A DNA stretch of 22,156 bases, taken from positions 1 through 22,156 of the IMG/VR virus record IMGVR_UViG_3300042484_001810; one strand, 5' to 3'. Each line of letters starts with the position of its first letter. Within the stretch, counting starts at the first letter, position 1. Position numbers and translations under genes: made by a program. The DNA is from a virus. Positions 1-5,736 of this stretch are shown one piece after another. The notes below the pieces were generated by a model that was given only the letters and a program-made list of their open reading frames with translations, was not told the DNA's origin and searched no databases.

Positions 1-82
1 CTGTACCTACTTATGCAAATTATTATGGATTTTGCAATTCGCAGGAGAAAAATAGGACTGTGTCGTATGCTTCAATAGGTAC

Positions 83-116
83 ATATTAATACATGTTATA
101 AAAATGTGCAAGCACT
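83..116 (-). promoter_or_regulatory. Leftward promoter P1, AGTRCTTGCAY family
   Basis: Read on the minus strand, AGTGCTTGCAC (116-106) contains a -35 box TTGCAC. A 17-base spacer follows, then a -10 box TAATAT (88-83). The same arrangement occurs at 2358-2391 and 5737-5770, which makes chance unlikely. The upstream part overlaps the stop codon of the gene ending at 115. The promoter points out of the left edge, so its gene is not visible. Positions 1-82 show no complete gene. Confidence 0.6.
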
Positions 117-375
117 AAATCTTAGTATAAACACAATATCTACCACCACTAGGTAGTTTTTTATATTCTTTAGTAACGTGACCAAGTTTTACCATACTTT
201 CCGCATGTCTAGCCGTGTTCTCTGAAGCGTAAACTCCATGTTTTGCATTTACTTTTAGTACGTCCTTAATGGTAAACACATCAGGAAGCAAAGATAAAAG
301 CTCTTCAGTCCTTCCTTTGCGAGCTTTGGTAAAGTTAGTGCATGAATTAGCATTTAACGCATCAAACCAACTCAT
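115..375 (-). CDS. Small unknown protein, possibly winged-helix
   Basis: This 86-aa protein is the last gene of the leftward cassette. Family not recognised. The residue pattern suggests a small winged helix-turn-helix: a helix near residues 23-30 (EELLSLLP), a second near 35-43 (TIKDVLKVN), a longer possible recognition helix at about 50-65 (SENTARHAESMVKLGHV), then a turn-rich segment with PSGGRY that could form the wing. That reading is inference from sequence alone. The ATG at 375-373 overlaps the stop of the upstream gene as ATGA, so translation is probably coupled. A GGAG lies about ten bases upstream. A DNA-binding regulator would fit a phage early cassette, but no function is shown. 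Confidence 0.7.
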   Translation of the reverse strand: MSWFDALNANSCTNFTKARKGRTEELLSLLPDVFTIKDVLKVNAKHGVYASENTARHAESMVKLGHVTKEYKKLPSGGRYCVYTKI

Positions 376-587
376 TTTCTATCCACTCCATTAAATGGTA
401 CAAAATCAATAAGGTTTACAACTTTACCATCTATGCATGCCGATCCTAGTAGTTTCGTGACTCTATTCATTGCATTAGTGGCATCTACCACAAAACAAGC
501 ACCAATATTGCTTTGATCACTCATCACCTTGCCTTCGATGCATAGGTAAGCAAGATGATTGAATGCTTCATGCAAGTCATTATTCAT
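372..587 (-). CDS. Small unknown protein (71 aa)
   Basis: Family not recognised. The frame is open further upstream (to 695), but that extension would lie inside the neighbouring gene. The start at ATG 587-585 is chosen because GGAGATAGCA precedes it, giving a good Shine-Dalgarno at normal spacing. The protein then begins MNNDLHEAFNHLAYLC. It has helical N- and C-terminal parts, no membrane segment and no clear motif. It overlaps the upstream gene by 8 bases and the downstream gene by ATGA, so it is translated as part of the leftward cassette. Its two halves share similar-looking phrases, CIEGKV and CIDGKV, which may be chance or a small internal repeat. Confidence 0.7.
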   Translation of the reverse strand: MNNDLHEAFNHLAYLCIEGKVMSDQSNIGACFVVDATNAMNRVTKLLGSACIDGKVVNLIDFVPFNGVDRK

Positions 588-771
588 TGCTATCTCCAAG
601 ACTATATAGATCCAAAGCGCTAATGCTATCCGCGTCAACTTCCCAATCCTCAAGAATCGAGTGATCGCCACCCAAAAGAAACGCATTAACATCATCGGTT
701 AAACCAAGTGGGAAATCCCAATCATTAAGGTATGGCTGAATGCGTTTTAATAACTCTGTTGCCTTATCCAT
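580..771 (-). CDS. Small acidic unknown protein (63 aa)
   Basis: This is a short, strongly acidic protein (many D and E, few basic residues) starting MDKATELLKRIQPYL. Family not recognised. A GTG at 777 is in frame, but the sequence TAGGAGTGATAATG places the Shine-Dalgarno GGAG five bases before the ATG at 771-769, so that ATG is preferred. The start overlaps the end of the upstream gene by 8 bases. Small acidic proteins are common among phage early genes, and some mimic DNA or bind host enzymes. Whether this one does so is not shown by the sequence. Confidence 0.7.
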   Translation of the reverse strand: MDKATELLKRIQPYLNDWDFPLGLTDDVNAFLLGGDHSILEDWEVDADSISALDLYSLGDSNE

Positions 772-964
772 TATCACTCCTAACTAATGATAAACGATTG
801 ATCAAATCACCTGCATAGCGCCGTACACGCCCTTTAGCTATTAACTTTTCCCACGCCAAGGATGGGCGTTTAGGCTTGCTATTAAGCGCTTCCATCTCCT
901 CAACTGCTCGGATGAATTCTTTGCATTGGCGGATGGCTAGGGTTATGTGGCATGGTTGGATCAT
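764..964 (-). CDS. Small basic unknown protein (66 aa)
   Basis: The protein begins MIQPCHITLAIRQCKEF and ends in a basic segment (KGRVRRYAGDLINRLSLVRS). Family not recognised. A longer 93-aa reading from a TTG at 1045 is possible, but that TTG sits only about three bases from the AAGG sequence. The ATG at 964-962 instead overlaps the stop of the 26-aa peptide gene upstream as ATGA, the same junction used elsewhere in this cassette. A GGAG lies about eleven bases before it. I therefore treat the region as two genes. The predicted protein is helical with a net positive charge and has no recognisable domain. Confidence 0.6.
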   Translation of the reverse strand: MIQPCHITLAIRQCKEFIRAVEEMEALNSKPKRPSLAWEKLIAKGRVRRYAGDLINRLSLVRSDNG

Positions 965-1041
965 CGCGTTAAAATCTCCAATACCCAGCAAATCCCTAAT
1001 AAAAATCCTACGGCTACTGTGTGCCAGTTTTTTGTCAACAT
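961..1041 (-). CDS. Candidate 26-aa membrane peptide
   Basis: An ATG at 1041-1039 opens a 26-codon frame ending at a TGA at 963-961. It is preceded by AAGG with seven bases of spacing, a good ribosome-binding arrangement. The peptide has a charged or polar start (MLTKNWHT), one hydrophobic stretch of about 16 residues (VAVGFLLGICWVLEIL) and a final TR, the layout of a single-pass membrane peptide. Its start overlaps the upstream gene by 7 bases, and its stop overlaps the downstream ATG as ATGA, so it fits the chain of coupled genes exactly. It is too short for ordinary gene callers. The alternative is that this DNA encodes the N-terminus of a TTG-started 93-aa protein. Confidence 0.5.
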   Translation of the reverse strand: MLTKNWHTVAVGFLLGICWVLEILTR

Positions 1042-1307
1042 TCAATCACCTTCACCCCATCAACAACATAAATAGGCTTACCAGCAATCATTTCGTCTGA
1101 TAAGTCACCACCTAATAATAGGGAGGAAGGCGATACCTGAACCCACGCCTTGGTAACTCCATTATGCACACACACCACCGCACTCGCATTGTGTTTAGCT
1201 GCAAACTCCTCAGCCTTAATTACATCTTCCCTTGCCTCCCGCAATGCCTGCTTATCAATATTGTATTGGTTTTCTAGCGCTACTAGTTTTTGCATGAATA
1301 GGTTCAT
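1035..1307 (-). CDS. Unknown protein (90 aa)
   Basis: Family not recognised. The ATG at 1307-1305 has a near-perfect Shine-Dalgarno, GGAGGTGATAA, directly before it and overlaps the previous stop as ATGA. Residues about 5-38 are rich in charged and alanine residues (KLVALENQYNIDKQALREAREDV) and probably form a long helix or coiled coil. The C-terminal half looks beta-rich (ASAVVCVHNGVTKAWVQVSP and KPIYVVDGVKVIEC). A helix plus small beta domain is a common shape for phage accessory proteins, but nothing points to an activity. Confidence 0.75.
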   Translation of the reverse strand: MNLFMQKLVALENQYNIDKQALREAREDVIKAEEFAAKHNASAVVCVHNGVTKAWVQVSPSSLLLGGDLSDEMIAGKPIYVVDGVKVIEC

Positions 1308-1702
1308 TTATCACCTCCATTAATACGAGACGACATAGAATCACAAAAATTAATAATTTCGTTTAGATCTTCAATGCTTGTTTGCTGCTTGTTTATCTTT
1401 TTCATTAAAGATGAAAGCTTATCTTTTGATGACAATCGCGCTTTAACTAAAGAGGAAAATTCACTATAATCGTCTGATTGATCACGATCTTTTGAATATT
1501 GCAAAAGTAAATATGATGAATACCCTAATTCGCCATACTCACGACCATCTTTTTTTGTATATATTCTTCCATCAACCTCTAAACGAGTCGCTGTAGTTTT
1601 CTCTACTATCGCAGGAATAAAAAACCTAGTTGATTCTACAAAACCATCAACAACATGAACCTGCCTAAGCACCTTATCCCCAACCTTGATATCTTTAAAC
1701 AC
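1304..1702 (-). CDS. Unknown phage protein, GTG start (132 aa)
   Basis: The start codon is GTG at 1702-1700, placed five to six bases after a strong AAGGAGGT. Residues 1-60 have a beta-barrel-like pattern (IKVGDKVLRQ, FFIPAIVEKTTATRLEVDG, IYTKKDGREYG), a shape I associate with small uncharacterised phage and plasmid proteins that begin with a KVGDKV strand. The C-terminal part (about 85-128) is a charged helix region (KARLSSKDKLSSLMKKINKQ and SIEDLNEIINF). No catalytic motif is visible. It overlaps the upstream gene by 8 bases and the downstream gene by ATGA. Confidence 0.75.
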   Translation of the reverse strand: MFKDIKVGDKVLRQVHVVDGFVESTRFFIPAIVEKTTATRLEVDGRIYTKKDGREYGELGYSSYLLLQYSKDRDQSDDYSEFSSLVKARLSSKDKLSSLMKKINKQQTSIEDLNEIINFCDSMSSRINGGDK

Positions 1703-1823
1703 AAAACACCTCCTTCAATTGTTCAAAACTAAAAACCCCATCCAGATTCGATACCTTGTAGCCACCATGTACGGGGTAGATTGTTAAGCCTAGTTTGCGG
1801 GCTGATAGCATGATGGATTTCAT
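1695..1823 (-). CDS. Small unknown protein (42 aa)
   Basis: The frame is open upstream, but the start chosen is ATG 1823-1821 (MKSIMLSARKLGLTIYPVHG). AGGA lies seven bases before it, and the ATG overlaps the stop of the previous gene as ATGA. The peptide alternates hydrophobic and polar residues (LTIYPVHGGYKVSNLDGVFS), suggesting a small beta structure followed by a helix (FEQLKEVF). Family not recognised. Confidence 0.6.
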   Translation of the reverse strand: MKSIMLSARKLGLTIYPVHGGYKVSNLDGVFSFEQLKEVFCV

Positions 1824-2320
1824 AATGATCCTGCCATATCTACGCATGTCATCATTACGCCACCAGCAATTACAAGCGATGGAGCGAACCTTCCTTTTGC
1901 AACTGCAAGCCAACTTTCATAATCACTTGTGTTTTTAGCAAATGAACTTGCATTGTTATCAACTAGCCATCTAGCAAGCTCTTCCGGTGTTGAAAATGCG
2001 GGACTAATTGGCGTTCCCTCCGATGTATCTTCATACATCATATAATGCGTTTTTTCTTCTTCCTTCCAAGCTGGCATGTAATTCTTAGGATCTGGACGAG
2101 GGCCATCCCATTCTTCGTATGACATTTTTTTATCTTCTTCATCCGCATAACTTGGAAACAATCCAGAGTTCCATTCGCTTGATAGTTTGTCCCAATCCGC
2201 CATTCGCTGATCTAGATTTACAACACCTTCACGCAGCGGAATAAATTTAATCTTTGACCCTTGATAAAACTTAATAGGGTGCTTCCAGTCTTTAGGCACT
2301 TTCCTGACTTCTCTTCCCAT
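1820..2320 (-). CDS. Conserved phage protein of unknown function (166 aa)
   Basis: This is the first gene of the leftward cassette. The start at ATG 2320-2318 (MGREVRKVPKDWKHP) is preferred over an upstream ATG at 2386 because GGAGAACGTC lies directly before it and because the further start would overlap the promoter. The protein matches, from memory, a widespread phage family that begins MGREVRRVP..W.HP. That family carries a W..PPDP.YY.P.W..EE.TH...YE..SEGTP.SP.F.T.EEL pattern and ends with a small glycine-rich segment (here PSLVIAGG). Those elements appear here at about residues 70-130 and 148-155. Members occur in many phages of proteobacteria. No function is known to me, and no catalytic residues stand out. 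Confidence 0.85.
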   Translation of the reverse strand: MGREVRKVPKDWKHPIKFYQGSKIKFIPLREGVVNLDQRMADWDKLSSEWNSGLFPSYADEEDKKMSYEEWDGPRPDPKNYMPAWKEEEKTHYMMYEDTSEGTPISPAFSTPEELARWLVDNNASSFAKNTSDYESWLAVAKGRFAPSLVIAGGVMMTCVDMAGSL

Positions 2321-2357
2321 GACGTTCTCCACTTGGTTATTTACTGCTGATGTAGGT

Positions 2358-2391
2358 ATCTTATGCCTATGTATAAATTTATGCAAGTACT
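2358..2391 (-). promoter_or_regulatory. Leftward promoter P2 of the small-gene cassette
   Basis: On the minus strand, AGTACTTGCAT (2391-2381) contains -35 TTGCAT. A 17-base spacer and -10 TAAGAT (2363-2358) follow. The predicted start near 2350 leaves a leader of about 30 bases before the ATG at 2320. It shares its motif and spacing with the promoters at 83-116 and 5737-5770. Confidence 0.6.
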
Positions 2392-2399
2392 ATTTGCAA

Positions 2400-2430
2400 C
2401 AAACAACAAAAAACCCACCGAAGTGGGTTT
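2400..2430 (-). terminator. Rho-independent terminator, minus strand
   Basis: An 8-bp stem, AAACCCAC (2411-2418) with GTGGGTTT (2423-2430), encloses a four-base loop. Read on the minus strand the loop is TTCG closed by C-G, a very stable tetraloop, and it is followed by TTTGTTGTTTG. The T-run exists only on the minus strand. No protein gene lies directly upstream of it on that strand: the nearest, the primase gene, already has its own terminator at 2996-3019. It therefore insulates the cassette promoter from upstream transcription or ends a non-coding transcript. Confidence 0.8.
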
Positions 2431-2510
2431 GATTATCTCCCTGCACATTTTCAGCACTGCCTAACAAAACACTTGCCAAATTTACCTATTTTGTCGTAGT
2501 ATACACTTGG
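2431..2510 (-). ncRNA. Possible short non-coding transcript ending at the orphan terminator
   Basis: A minus-strand TATAAT lies in the TA-rich tract near 2513-2518. Transcription from there would run about 100 bases to the terminator at 2400-2430 without crossing a credible gene. No good -35 box is seen. The evidence is only the orphan terminator plus a -10-like sequence in AT-rich DNA, so this is a weak proposal. Confidence 0.2.
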
Positions 2511-2580
2511 GCTATTATATATATATCTATCTTATATAGATATTAAAGCTTATATATCTCTTACATATATGTGACTAAAA
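2505..2580. other. TA-rich tract, possible DNA-unwinding element
   Basis: This stretch is almost entirely A and T, with runs of TATATA and short overlapping palindromes (for example AGATAT with ATATCT around 2539-2560, and CATATATG near 2573). Such tracts often serve as the melting region of replication origins. It lies beside the repeat cluster at 2585-2864 and close to a primase-polymerase gene. It contains no gene. Confidence 0.4.
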
Positions 2581-2584
2581 AGAC

Positions 2585-2864
2585 TACCCCTTTATTTTTA
2601 ACTTTTTTCAAAAAATTAAAAAACGCCTACATTGATGATTAAAGCGGATGAATAAAAGGGGGAATAAAAGGGGAACAAATCATAATGTCTGAGCCATTGA
2701 TTCTAAAGGGTTTTTGATTTTTAGGGATTTATTATTAAAAGGGGAACACGGTTTTTTGATTTTTTTTTCAAAAACACCCGTTCCCCTTTTAATAATAAAT
2801 CCCTTTAAATACAAAAGCGTTTAAAATCAACACTTTACAACAAGCTAAGTGTATCCCTTTTATT
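2585..2864. repeat. Iteron-like repeat cluster, candidate replication origin
   Basis: A motif close to AWTAAAAGGGGAAC appears about six times in 280 bases. Direct copies lie at 2651-2664 (AATAAAAGGGGGAA), 2663-2676 (AATAAAAGGGGAAC) and 2734-2747 (ATTAAAAGGGGAAC). An exact inverted copy lies at 2780-2793. Weaker inverted copies lie at 2854-2864 (TCCCTTTTATT) and 2585-2600 (TACCCCTTTATTTTTA). Repeated short sites next to a TA-rich tract and a long hairpin, upstream of no gene, resemble iteron-type origins. No DnaA box was recognised. The repeats could instead be operator sites. Confidence 0.5.
2723..2804. repeat. Perfect 25-bp inverted repeat with 32-base centre
   Basis: Bases 2723-2747 are exactly complementary to 2780-2804. 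The central 32 bases add a further seven or so pairs (TTTTTGA with TCAAAAA), leaving a loop of mostly T. The flanks, TTTTTGATTTTT on the left and TAAATACAAAAG on the right, are also partly complementary. The resulting hairpin is far longer than a normal terminator and carries repeat copies in its stem. A single-strand initiation site for the nearby primase is one possibility. A degenerate miniature mobile element or a regulatory RNA are others. Confidence 0.85.
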
Positions 2865-2995
2865 ATCCTTTAAATGCTCCTCTTTAATCGAGAGCAGTGC
2901 AGGAAAGGCGGCTAAACTGTTAAAGATCGATGGACTTCTAACGTACCAAACCATACTCAAACATGCAACCCCCTAACACTTACCTACAAACATAA
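2865..2995. other. Gene-free stretch before the primase terminator
   Basis: No gene is supported here. A 39-codon minus-strand frame (ATG near 2953) has no ribosome-binding site. The plus strand is open for about 28 codons up to a TAA at about 2976. The segment around 2890-2950 is less AT-rich than its flanks and has a weak stem, GTTAAAG with CTTCTAAC. I see nothing decisive. Confidence 0.3.
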
Positions 2996-3019
2996 AAAAG
3001 CCCCATTTAAGGGGCTTTT
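2996..3019 (-). terminator. Terminator of the primase-polymerase gene
   Basis: A 9-bp stem, AAAAGCCCC (2996-3004) with GGGGCTTTT (3011-3019), encloses loop ATTTAA. On the minus strand it is followed by a run of T. It starts one base after the stop codon at 3021, closing the two-gene unit 3021-5665. Confidence 0.9.
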
Positions 3020-3020
3020 G

Positions 3021-5471
3021 TCAGGACTGCATCACTTCTTTGGCTTTTTCGGTAACCATAAACTTCTTTGTTGGCCTTCCCCTTGCTGATGAATCCCCTG
3101 TGACTTGCCTAAGTATTCCATCCTCTACCATCGTCAAGACCATTTTATTTACATCGGCTTTAGAAATATTTCTCGTTTTGCATCTATCTGCTATTTCTGG
3201 CCCTGACGCCCACACTTGGCACACATCAATAATTTTAAGCATTAATGCCCTGCGCCTGTCGCTACCGTCCTCTGATCCTGAGCTGCTGGCGATCTCAACA
3301 CGCATTATCTTCTTATCCAAATCATCCAGCACAATCTTTGTTGCGTACCGAATCACTTCCAGAGTTACATCCGTGCCATTAAATCCAGCTATGGTGATGC
3401 AGAGCTTTACAACCATTTCAGCCGCACGGCGTGCCAGTGGCGTCATGCCCTTTTCTTTTAGCGCGTCTGCCCATTCAAATAGATACGCCTCTAAACGACC
3501 TAGAAAGTCCGCTGCTTCATCTGTTAATGCAATTCCTTGTCTATCCTTCTCCGCAAGCCAGTCATCGACGCGGCCAGCCGTTTGGCTTTCATCTACACGC
3601 ATCTGCATGAACTGGCATTGATTCATTTTCTCTGCCACAACAAAAGGAACTTTGCTGGGCGGGTCGTATTTTACTTTTGGCTTTGGATTTGTTTCTGATT
3701 CGCTAAAGATCAATGCACGGGATAGAAAACCAGACTCTACTGTTTCACGCGTGAAGGCGTCTTTCATTGTTGATGGTGTTGCAGTGGTGAACATAGACAA
3801 CCAAGGATTGCTAATACCTCCGTTCTCTTCTACGCCCTTTAATCGCTCTACAAGGTACTTTGCGCTATTAAAGAACTTCTCTCCTTCCTTGGTCTTGCTG
3901 CCACCGTACTCCTCGCACTCTTTCTTTAGACGCGTAATCTCTCCGGCCAAATAGGAGATAATCGCTTCTCTCCTGCTAATATCGGTCAGCAATACGCTAT
4001 TTGCCTTTGTATACACCTCCATGATTGTGCCGATGACACCCTCTAGGTAGTGCGCACCACTGCTTTTAGCATTGCTGACACGACCCAAGAAAATACCAAA
4101 TTCGTCGATAAGATAGTTTGCGTATTGGTTTGCAGACAAAGCATCCATAAGATCCTTATCCGACTTTATTCGCCCATGACAAGCCTTCCCAACGCCAGCC
4201 TCCTTTAGCAGCTCGCGTGTAACGCCCATGCACGACTCCTTACCGGTTGCAGATGCCGCAACTACTAGCAGGATCAAATTAGGCGTTACATTCGACCAGC
4301 GGCCTTTTAAATAGAAACGGCGACCCATTGTATTGCTGGCCACAGATAGGCACGCCGCTAAGGCTAGATTTTTATTGTCATAAACAGACTTGTCACGAAT
4401 ATATTGAAGTAGCGTATCCATAGGGCCAATCATTTGCATAGGATCAATATCTTCTACGTCTGTAACTTTTTGTCGCATGGGCTGCTTAGTAGATTCCGAC
4501 TTCTCTCCCCAATTACCAAAGTTATTAATAAACGTCATTTCTTCTTCGGTAAAGCAAGCATCTAGATCATCTACAGCGGGCGGGTGATATCCAGCCTCCT
4601 TTGCTAAGTAGATAAGTGTGCTAATGCCAATGCTACCGCCTGCACGTTTTCCAAATGAGTGCCAACGCCCAGCCATTTCTCCAGCGTTGTATTTATCACT
4701 TCCTTGACTCCATGCATCCCACGCAGCATACCCAGAGCTAGATCCATCTGTACCGCGATAAACTGACATACCCACGCGCACCCATTCATCATTACCCATA
4801 TCTGGCGATAGATAAGAAAGCATTTTCTCTATCTCAACTAATGCAACATCATTACCACTAGATTCTGTCGCTGTTACTTTTGGGCGGGCTAGCATCTTTC
4901 CTAGCGCCTCCGGCAATACCGTTAATTCATCTACGCTTGATTTTGACGCTGAATACCACTCGTATAGGTTTCCGCTACCGTGCATGCTTCCTGCTACAAC
5001 AACATAACCACCACCCTGCTTGATATCAATGCCCTTGTATTTGTCCGGCATTTTCCATGAAAGCTCCTCTCCACTTGGCTTCAAAAAGTAGAAGTGCCAA
5101 CCACCACCGCCCGTTTTCACTACTGCATTGCTGATATCAAAAAGGCTAATGCCTATATCTACATGCAAAGCCTCTAGCGACTCAGTGCCGCCATTGCGCG
5201 GGTCTACATCAATGACAATGTGAGAAGAGTCTAGCGCCCACCCAAGTCCGTGCAATGGCGGTTTAAACTCTCCATCAAGCCAAATCTCTAGCGTTGATTC
5301 ATCAACTAGCGGCTGATTTACCCAATCAAGCCGCGCGGGGTGCTTTCCTACTGCTTTACAGTTCTTATTTCCACACTCGCAACGGTTACCATCTAGCACT
5401 CTATATAAAGGGAATACACGCAGCCCCGCCGCAACAAACTCGCTTGATGATTCAAATAATAGGTTATTCAT
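3021..5471 (-). CDS. Bifunctional primase-polymerase with PriCT-2 and DUF3987-like ATPase
   Basis: This protein (816 aa) is the likely replication initiator/primase. Residues 1-195 form a prim-pol (archaeo-eukaryotic primase) domain: a zinc-type cluster C31, C33, C38, H44 (CECG, GKHP), motif I IDVDPRNGG with D88 and D90, motif II GGGGWHFYF with H126, and motif III GIDIKQGGG with D149. Residues about 207-297 resemble a PriCT-2 domain (DEWVRVGMSVYRG, WDAWSQGSDKY). Residues about 340-640 resemble DUF3987-type ATPases, with a deviant Walker A AASATGKES (K411, E412) and Walker B YLIDEFG (D456, E457). The last 80 residues look like a winged helix (SGPEIADRC, DGILRQV). It overlaps the upstream helix-turn-helix gene by ATGA and ends at a terminator. 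Next to it lies the candidate origin at 2505-2864, which it could serve. Confidence 0.9.
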   Translation of the reverse strand: MNNLLFESSSEFVAAGLRVFPLYRVLDGNRCECGNKNCKAVGKHPARLDWVNQPLVDESTLEIWLDGEFKPPLHGLGWALDSSHIVIDVDPRNGGTESLEALHVDIGISLFDISNAVVKTGGGGWHFYFLKPSGEELSWKMPDKYKGIDIKQGGGYVVVAGSMHGSGNLYEWYSASKSSVDELTVLPEALGKMLARPKVTATESSGNDVALVEIEKMLSYLSPDMGNDEWVRVGMSVYRGTDGSSSGYAAWDAWSQGSDKYNAGEMAGRWHSFGKRAGGSIGISTLIYLAKEAGYHPPAVDDLDACFTEEEMTFINNFGNWGEKSESTKQPMRQKVTDVEDIDPMQMIGPMDTLLQYIRDKSVYDNKNLALAACLSVASNTMGRRFYLKGRWSNVTPNLILLVVAASATGKESCMGVTRELLKEAGVGKACHGRIKSDKDLMDALSANQYANYLIDEFGIFLGRVSNAKSSGAHYLEGVIGTIMEVYTKANSVLLTDISRREAIISYLAGEITRLKKECEEYGGSKTKEGEKFFNSAKYLVERLKGVEENGGISNPWLSMFTTATPSTMKDAFTRETVESGFLSRALIFSESETNPKPKVKYDPPSKVPFVVAEKMNQCQFMQMRVDESQTAGRVDDWLAEKDRQGIALTDEAADFLGRLEAYLFEWADALKEKGMTPLARRAAEMVVKLCITIAGFNGTDVTLEVIRYATKIVLDDLDKKIMRVEIASSSGSEDGSDRRRALMLKIIDVCQVWASGPEIADRCKTRNISKADVNKMVLTMVEDGILRQVTGDSSARGRPTKKFMVTEKAKEVMQS

Positions 5472-5665
5472 TTGCTTTCCTTGGCAAGATCTACAGCTTT
5501 AAACTTACCATCAGTTAAACGCTCAACTTTCACTGCTTGCGCCGCTGGCATTTCTTCATTGCTTATATATCCATACGCTGCAACGTATGTGACGCCTAAA
5601 GCCTCGGCCATATTCTTGATAGATCCAAAGTGTGCAGCTACGGCGCGAACGATATTGTCTTGCAT
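5468..5665 (-). CDS. Cro/YdaS-like helix-turn-helix protein
   Basis: This 65-aa protein has the layout of the YdaS/Cro family of small DNA-binding proteins. A short helix (NIVRAVAAHFGS) is followed by a helix-turn-helix at about residues 15-36 (IKNMAEALGVTYVAAYGYI) and then AAQAVKVERLTDGKF, which matches the family's typical P..RA..IE..T.G pattern. The cell biology of the family is repressor or Cro-like control of phage promoters. The gene is first in a two-gene unit with the primase-polymerase and lies divergent from the recombination operon, so it probably binds the 5666-5819 control region. Only a weak AGAG precedes the ATG, suggesting modest expression. It could be a Cro-like rather than a maintenance repressor. 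Confidence 0.8.
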   Translation of the reverse strand: MQDNIVRAVAAHFGSIKNMAEALGVTYVAAYGYISNEEMPAAQAVKVERLTDGKFKAVDLAKESK

Positions 5666-5689
5666 GTGTTATCTCTGTGTCGTTGTTTA

Positions 5690-5736
5690 ATGCATGTAAT
5701 CATATAGCAAATATTATAAAAAATAAATTATAAAAA
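5690..5736 (-). promoter_or_regulatory. Possible leftward promoter for the HTH-primase unit
   Basis: On the minus strand this AT-rich segment contains TATAAT and, a little further on, TATGAT. A poor -35 (TTTATT) lies 17 bases before the latter. The divergent gene arrangement requires a promoter here. The exact boxes are uncertain. Confidence 0.35.

Noticed and set aside
1-40. Another TTGCAT promoter element on the minus strand at 13-18
   Set aside because: Its upstream bases lack the AGTRC element and its -10 would lie beyond the window, so it cannot be judged.
764-1045. Single 93-aa gene starting at TTG 1045
   Set aside because: The TTG is only about three bases from the AAGG site, whereas the same site is ideally placed for the ATG at 1041. 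The ATG at 964 also forms the ATGA junction typical of this cassette. Kept as the alternative model.
876-1100. 74-aa plus-strand frame across the small-gene cassette
   Set aside because: It runs antisense to several coupled genes and has no ribosome-binding site or promoter.
2685-2717. Ten-codon plus-strand frame (MSEPLILKGF) after a GGGGAAC repeat
   Set aside because: The spacing to the purine-rich sequence is long, the repeat explains the G-run, and no downstream gene on that strand would use a leader peptide.
3040-3621. 193-aa open frame on the plus strand opposite the primase-polymerase
   Set aside because: It is antisense to a well-supported gene, has no ribosome-binding site and its composition is serine/alanine-rich as expected for a shadow frame.
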